Assembly (NCBI GenBank): GCA_964006375.1 | Contig: OZ023263.1 | Coordinates: 136,210,063 to 136,274,062 of the forward strand | DNA length: 64,000 nucleotides | Source of the DNA: Tillus elongatus | Lineage: Eukaryota > Arthropoda > Insecta > Coleoptera > Cleridae | Reading direction: 5' to 3' | In this document: positions 61,240-64,000 of the stretch, in pieces | Numbering within the stretch: position 1 is the first letter of the stretch | How the letters are laid out: each line of letters begins with the position of its first letter | Translations under genes and position numbers: made by a program | Notes under the pieces: generated by a model | The model's input: the letters and a program-made list of their open reading frames with translations, nothing else | What the model was told of the DNA's origin: nothing | The model's database searches: none

Positions 61240-62042
61240 TTATATAATAATTTTCGCTTCTTTTGGCTCTTCTGGAATGGAAATAATATCATTATTATGA
61301 TTAGTATGACCTGTTTGCTGTGATGCTATTAGTAGTTTTAGTCTTTCCACAAATTCGTTGGGATCATCCCAGTAAACATAATCAGTCTTATCTGATAAAG
61401 ATTTCATTAATCCCTTTCCCACGACCGCTAATCTTTGCTGCTTTAAAATTTTTGTGATTATCTTATATTTAACACTTTTACTTCCAGCGTGCTGTTGGGA
61501 TTTATCAAAATTTTGGTGAAGTAAATTTGCAGTGTTTACAATTTGAATGTAGTTTGATTTATCACTAACAGTACATTGATCTAACGAAGTTTTTTTTACA
61601 AAAAGCAGGCTTATTAATCCAGGCGTCGATTCATACACTTGTCCATTTATGTAAATATTATTATCTTTAAGTGCAAAAGGTACATTTCTAATTTTCCACT
61701 GATTCTCGTGTTCATTGAAATAAGCTGCATATTTCTGATCAAAATCTTTGTTTTATATTCAACGAATTTATAAATAATCCTGTTTCATCCTGTGGAGTGA
61801 ACTGCTTATCTTCGTATCCCGATGATTCGATATCTGGCTGTGTTAAATAACTCTCTTCGTTTAGCTGTGATTCGGGATATTCCGATGCGAATGATTCAAA
61901 CTTAAGTTCATTTTCACTTATTTTCCTCTTTTTTATTGGCGGTACATCTGTTAGTTTCTCTAGAGGAGTTGTAATTAGTTGAAAAATTTGCTCTAGTTGT
62001 ATTTTGTGTTTTTATGATGCCACTCACTATTTCTTCATTCAT
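61240..62042 (-). pseudogene. DUF8207-like Polinton protein, frameshifted
   Basis: 61240-61638 carries the conserved part: YESTPGLISLLFVKK, GKGLM, DYVYWDDPNEFVERLKLLIA and SQQTGHTNHNNDIISI. This block recurs in proteins of insect and cnidarian Polintons (DUF8207-like, from memory). The same frame is open up to about 61753, preceding residues reading KDFDQKYAAYFNEHENQWKI. Further upstream (61757-62042) the acidic N-terminal part lies in other frames, starting at an ATG at 62042. At least two frame changes. The function is unknown; it is probably a structural or replication-associated factor. Confidence 0.75.
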
Positions 62043-62109
62043 GGTTATTTAGTTAGGTGCCTTAATTAATATAAAATATAATGTAGCTTTACGGATATAG
62101 GTCATTTAA

Positions 62110-62265
62110 CAGCTTCTTTAAACAGGTGCTGTTGAACCTTAATCAGCTTAATAAACAACTTGAACAGCCTCTTTAACAGCTTTTATCAGCATCCAAACAG
62201 CTCAATCAGAGTTTCAGAACAGCGTTGTTGACTGTATAATCTTCTCTGTCTATTTAACAGATATA
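62110..62265. repeat. Cluster of AACAGC words in the 62.0-62.3 kb gap
   Basis: AACAGC or GAACAGC occurs about eight times in roughly 120 bp at irregular spacing. It could be a simple repeat or a binding-site cluster between two genes of the element. Confidence 0.45.
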
Positions 62266-62311
62266 GAGTGAATATGAACCCGGATAGCACTAATATTTCT
62301 AGTATAATTTA

Positions 62312-62565
62312 TGTATCAAATCCTTTTCTATATCGACCATTTTCTAACGTACAATCTTTATTAATGACTAAAAACCCATGTTCGTCTTTCCAACATTCTG
62401 AACACATTTGTCTAAACGTTTCAAAAGATAAATCTGTATGTATCAAATCCTTTTCTATATCGACCATTTTCTAACGTACAATCTTTATTAATGACTAAAA
62501 ACCCATGTTCGTCTTTCCAACATTCTGAACACATTTGTCTAAACGTTTTAAAAGATACATCTGTA
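62312..62565 (-). repeat. 127-bp tandem duplication at the 3' end of the ATPase gene
   Basis: 62312-62438 and 62439-62565 are nearly identical. The duplicated stretch codes for the last ~40 residues of the ATPase (MCSECWKDEHGFLVINKDCT and following). The second copy is downstream of the stop and would not be translated with the gene. Confidence 0.85.
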
Positions 62566-63050
62566 TTTACATAATCATCATTAATGTGTTTTAAATTAAG
62601 CCTGTCCTGTTTAAAAATTACTAACACATTAGCATTATCACGTATTAAGTGTTTTGGTATACGTGTGTAAGTTTGGCCTAAGTAAAAACTGTCAATAGCT
62701 TTATGTCGCCCCATACAGGGATAAGATCTTATATAATCTTGCTTCTCACAAGCAATATCATCAAACACAAATATCGAATTACGTTTAACTTTTTCAAGCG
62801 ACAACACAGCATTATTTTCTGTAAAAGTATAGTAACCTATGCCTTTTATGTCAGAAAGCAGCCTTTTTAGATATAAATATTTAGGTTGATATAAAGACTA
62901 TGAGTAAATGTAAACGTTTTCAAACTTCAATCCATTGGGATGTTCTAGTAGAGATATAAGTAAATTAGTCTTTCCGCAATTTGACGAATCAACAATTATG
63001 GCTCGTATACTATTAGGTAATAGTTTACTATGTTTGAAATGATTTTAACA
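62421..63050 (-). pseudogene. A32/FtsK-like DNA-packaging ATPase
   Basis: The upstream part (62820-63050) has a Walker A-like VDSSNCGKTNLL. A TAG at 62898-62900 interrupts the frame. 62421-62807 holds Walker B (IFVFDDIACEKQD) and the family blocks GRHKAIDSFYLGQTYTRIPK and LIRDNANVLVIFKQD. This is the genome-packaging ATPase shared by Polintons, virophages and adintoviruses, which pumps DNA into the capsid. In the P-loop the first Gly of GPSNCGKT appears as Asp, possibly another defect. Confidence 0.9.
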
Positions 63051-63129
63051 GTTATGATTAAAATCAATGTTTCTAACTGATAACTCATCATGTTGACGAA
63101 TCAGTCTCATTTTAACAACTGGGTAAACC

Positions 63130-63190
63130 TATAAAAGAAAATGCTTTTAAACTATATGTTTAGTTCACCAAACTTATTATTATAAATAAC
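63130..63190 (+). promoter_or_regulatory. Possible promoter of the PLA2 gene
   Basis: TATAAAAG at 63130-63137 and TATAAATAA at 63181-63189 lie in the divergent gap between the ATPase and the PLA2 gene. The upstream ATG at 63192 opens a short out-of-frame uORF, so 63202 is taken as the start of the main frame. Confidence 0.35.
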
Positions 63191-63201
63191 AATGACATAC
63201 G

Positions 63202-64000
63202 ATGTTAATCATCAGAAGTCCTTTAACCAGTCGAAGGTTAACTTCAAGAGGTTCGGGTTTAATTAACACAGTTATAAATAAATTACCATTTGAGATTCAT
63301 TTGCCAGGAGGTTATCAGTTTTGCGGACCAGGCACAAAACTTAAAGACCGATTAGCAAGAGGTAACCTTGGTATAAATCCTTTGGATAGCGCATGCAGAG
63401 AACATGATATAGCGTACTCTAAAACAAACAATTTATCAACAAGAAATAAAGCTGATCTTGTGTTAGCCGATAAAGCTTGGCAGAGAGTAAAAGCTAAAGA
63501 TTCAAAACACGGTGAGCGAATAAACGCATGGTTTGTAACAAACGTTATGAAAGCTAAAGCTAAAATGGGTATGGGTGTAAAGTTAAAGAAAAGGAAACCC
63601 AATAAGAAAATCAAACAAAATATTCTGAATCATCTTATATCGAAAGCTAAAGCTGATGTTAAATCTAAAAAACCTTAAATTGTAAAAAGTGGTATTCGAA
63701 TAGTTTTGGCGGCAGCTAAAACAGGTATCAAAGGAAAACTAATTATTCCCCTGCGGATGCGGATAATTCCGATTCCAAAAACTGGAGGTGTACTTTTTTT
63801 TCTTGTTCCATTATTTGCAGGCTTATCTGCGATTGGAACATTATCTGGGGGAGCTGCAGCTATCGCAAAAGCCATCAACGATACAAAACATGCTCGCAAG
63901 CAACTTGTTGAAAGCGAGAGGCATAATAAGAAAATGGGAACAATCGCAATGGGAAAAGGATTGTTTCTTAAACCATATCGAAAAGGTCTTGGTTTGTATT
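63202..64000 (+). pseudogene. PLA2-domain minor capsid protein, runs off the window
   Basis: 63202-63678 encodes a phospholipase A2-like domain: the calcium-loop stretch YQFCGPGTKL, GINPLDSACREHDIAYSKT with the catalytic His-Asp pair, and a following helix, then a Lys-rich tail. This PLA2 type is shared by parvovirus VP1 and Polinton/adintovirus capsid proteins and helps particles leave endosomes. A TAA at 63676-63678 ends the frame, but the same frame continues to the window edge with a hydrophobic segment (LFFLVPLFAGLSAIGTLSGG) and AIAKAINDTKHARKQLVESE, then GLFLKPYRKGLGLY, typical of the C-terminal capsid part. It is either two adjacent genes or one gene with a stop mutation. Confidence 0.88.

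Larger units (their letters stand above)
57726..64000. mobile_element. Polinton/Maverick (adintovirus-like) element, left part
   Basis: The set of integrase, A32-like ATPase, DUF8207-like protein, fibre-like coiled-coil protein and PLA2 minor capsid protein is that of animal Polintons, now also described as adintoviruses. Genes from 58344 to 63050 run leftward and the PLA2 gene rightward. The element continues past base 64000; polymerase B, adenovirus-type protease, penton and hexon-like genes are not in the window. Frameshifts or stops in five genes show that the copy is decayed. Confidence 0.9.

Noticed and set aside
63315..63899. Minus-strand frames over the PLA2 gene
   Set aside because: They are antisense shadows; the PLA2 motifs are unmistakable on the plus strand.

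Overview
The window looks like AT-rich nuclear DNA of an insect or another arthropod. I find no intact host gene. The evidence is the mobile DNA: an env-bearing errantivirus primed by tRNA-Ser, an Osvaldo/Ulysses-like LTR element, non-LTR elements with RNase H domains, mariner, hAT-like and DUF4817-type DNA transposons, and a Polinton/adintovirus-type element. Nearly everything is a repeat or a relic, separated by AT-rich DNA with long (AT)n runs.

Layout. 1-6722 (minus) is a decayed errantivirus: env, integrase, RNase H, RT, protease and gag, then its primer binding site and part of its 5' LTR. 8735-10246 is a compact intronless pseudogene of a catalytic-plus-hemopexin matrix metalloproteinase with its own TATA box and poly(A) signal. 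12815-14046 is a long-TIR foldback element with an 8-bp TSD, and 14382-14600 is a tRNA-derived SINE with a perfect 16-bp TSD. 16.9-17.7 kb holds gypsy-type pol scraps. 18166-24860 is a complete-ended LTR retrotransposon with about 1.5-kb LTRs. Its coding region is an internal deletion derivative, and its left LTR carries a nested solo LTR of another element.

25-49 kb is a patchwork: at least seven copies or fragments of one repeat family built around an (AT)n core (Helentron/HINE-like by architecture), a truncated LINE, a mariner deletion derivative, two pieces of a DUF4817/DDE transposase, a hAT-like scrap and several tandem repeats. 46.1-55.4 kb is a LINE-in-LINE nest. A nearly full-length I/LOA-like element (50151-55202, minus) sits inside the ORF2 of a CR1/Daphne-like element (plus), with a 13-bp TSD and the host frame resuming on the far side.

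57.7-64.0 kb is the left part of a Polinton/Maverick (adintovirus-like) element: an unknown acidic ORF, an unknown 173-aa protein, a signal-peptide protein, a retroviral-type integrase, a fibre-like coiled-coil protein, a DUF8207-like protein, an A32/FtsK-type packaging ATPase and, divergently, a phospholipase A2 minor capsid protein that runs off the window. Several of these genes carry frameshifts or stops, so this copy is an endogenous relic. Polymerase B, protease and the main capsid genes would be expected to the right.
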